Shown here piece by piece: positions 63,991-64,000 of a DNA stretch of 64,000 nt. The stretch is from Pleurodeles waltl (taxonomy: Eukaryota; Chordata; Amphibia; Caudata; Salamandridae): assembly GCF_031143425.1 (NCBI RefSeq), contig NC_090443.1, forward strand, positions 1,054,188,554-1,054,252,553. Reading direction: 5' to 3'. How positions within the stretch are numbered: position 1 is the first letter of the stretch; each line of letters opens with the position of its first letter. Position numbers and translations under genes: made by a program. Below the pieces are notes generated by a model, which saw only the letters and a program-made list of their open reading frames with translations, had not been told where the DNA came from and did not search any database.

Positions 63991-64000
63991 TGCCAGTTGC

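Noticed and set aside
1..64000. tRNA, rRNA, CRISPR, bacterial operons or phage
   Set aside because: Looked for and not seen. Repeats here are transposon ends or minisatellites.

Overview
The window is eukaryotic and looks like a large, transposon-filled vertebrate genome. I infer a urodele amphibian, probably a newt of the Pleurodeles type. The grounds are DIRS-type tyrosine-recombinase retrotransposons in three copies, several long TG...CA LTR-type repeats that I recall from newt sequence (memory only, not searched), huge introns, and one clear host coding exon. No bacterial genes, tRNA, rRNA or CRISPR array are visible.

Host gene: 41865-41992 is an exon with good splice sites whose 34 complete codons match the N-terminus of the palmitoyltransferase ZDHHC5. 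About 26 kb upstream, 14.9-16.4 kb is a CpG island with an array of GGGCGTGGC/GGGCGGGGC boxes, an NRF1-type and a CRE-type site, and a splice donor at 15819. I infer promoter and non-coding exon 1. Nearly everything from 15.8 kb to 64 kb would then be intron 1 and part of intron 2.

Region by region. 1-6859: DIRS element, copy 1, cut by the window start, three nonsense codons, with a Penelope-like GIY-YIG element inserted (14-bp target duplication). 6860-14470: an LTR-type repeat split by a 6.8-kb Ty3/gypsy element (218-bp LTRs, TSD cagag), itself split by an L2/CR1-type LINE and by a 716-bp element made almost wholly of consecutive palindromes. 18915-20476: complete Tc1/mariner DD37E-type transposon with an open 338-codon transposase but Asn at the second catalytic Asp. 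23246-25597 and 38748-40291: two hAT-like copies in opposite orientation; the first carries a second palindrome-chain element. 27.5-29.95 kb: decayed retroviral gag and RNase H-integrase. 30996-33116: 2.1-kb solo-LTR-type repeat (TSD cctag). 37.2-38.3 and 50.0-51.75 kb: further LTR-type fragments. 43376-49393: full-length, apparently intact DIRS copy 2, sitting in one arm of an old inverted repeat (43185-50039 versus 52880-54135) whose other arm preserves the empty site. 58406-62776: a different, decayed DIRS on the minus strand, interrupted by an endogenous retrovirus (3' LTR and env TM) that runs off the right edge.

The strongest leads are the palindrome-chain elements, the intact DIRS with its near-continuous Gag/ORF3 frame, the catalytic-site substitution in an otherwise pristine Tc1 transposase, and the promoter box array.
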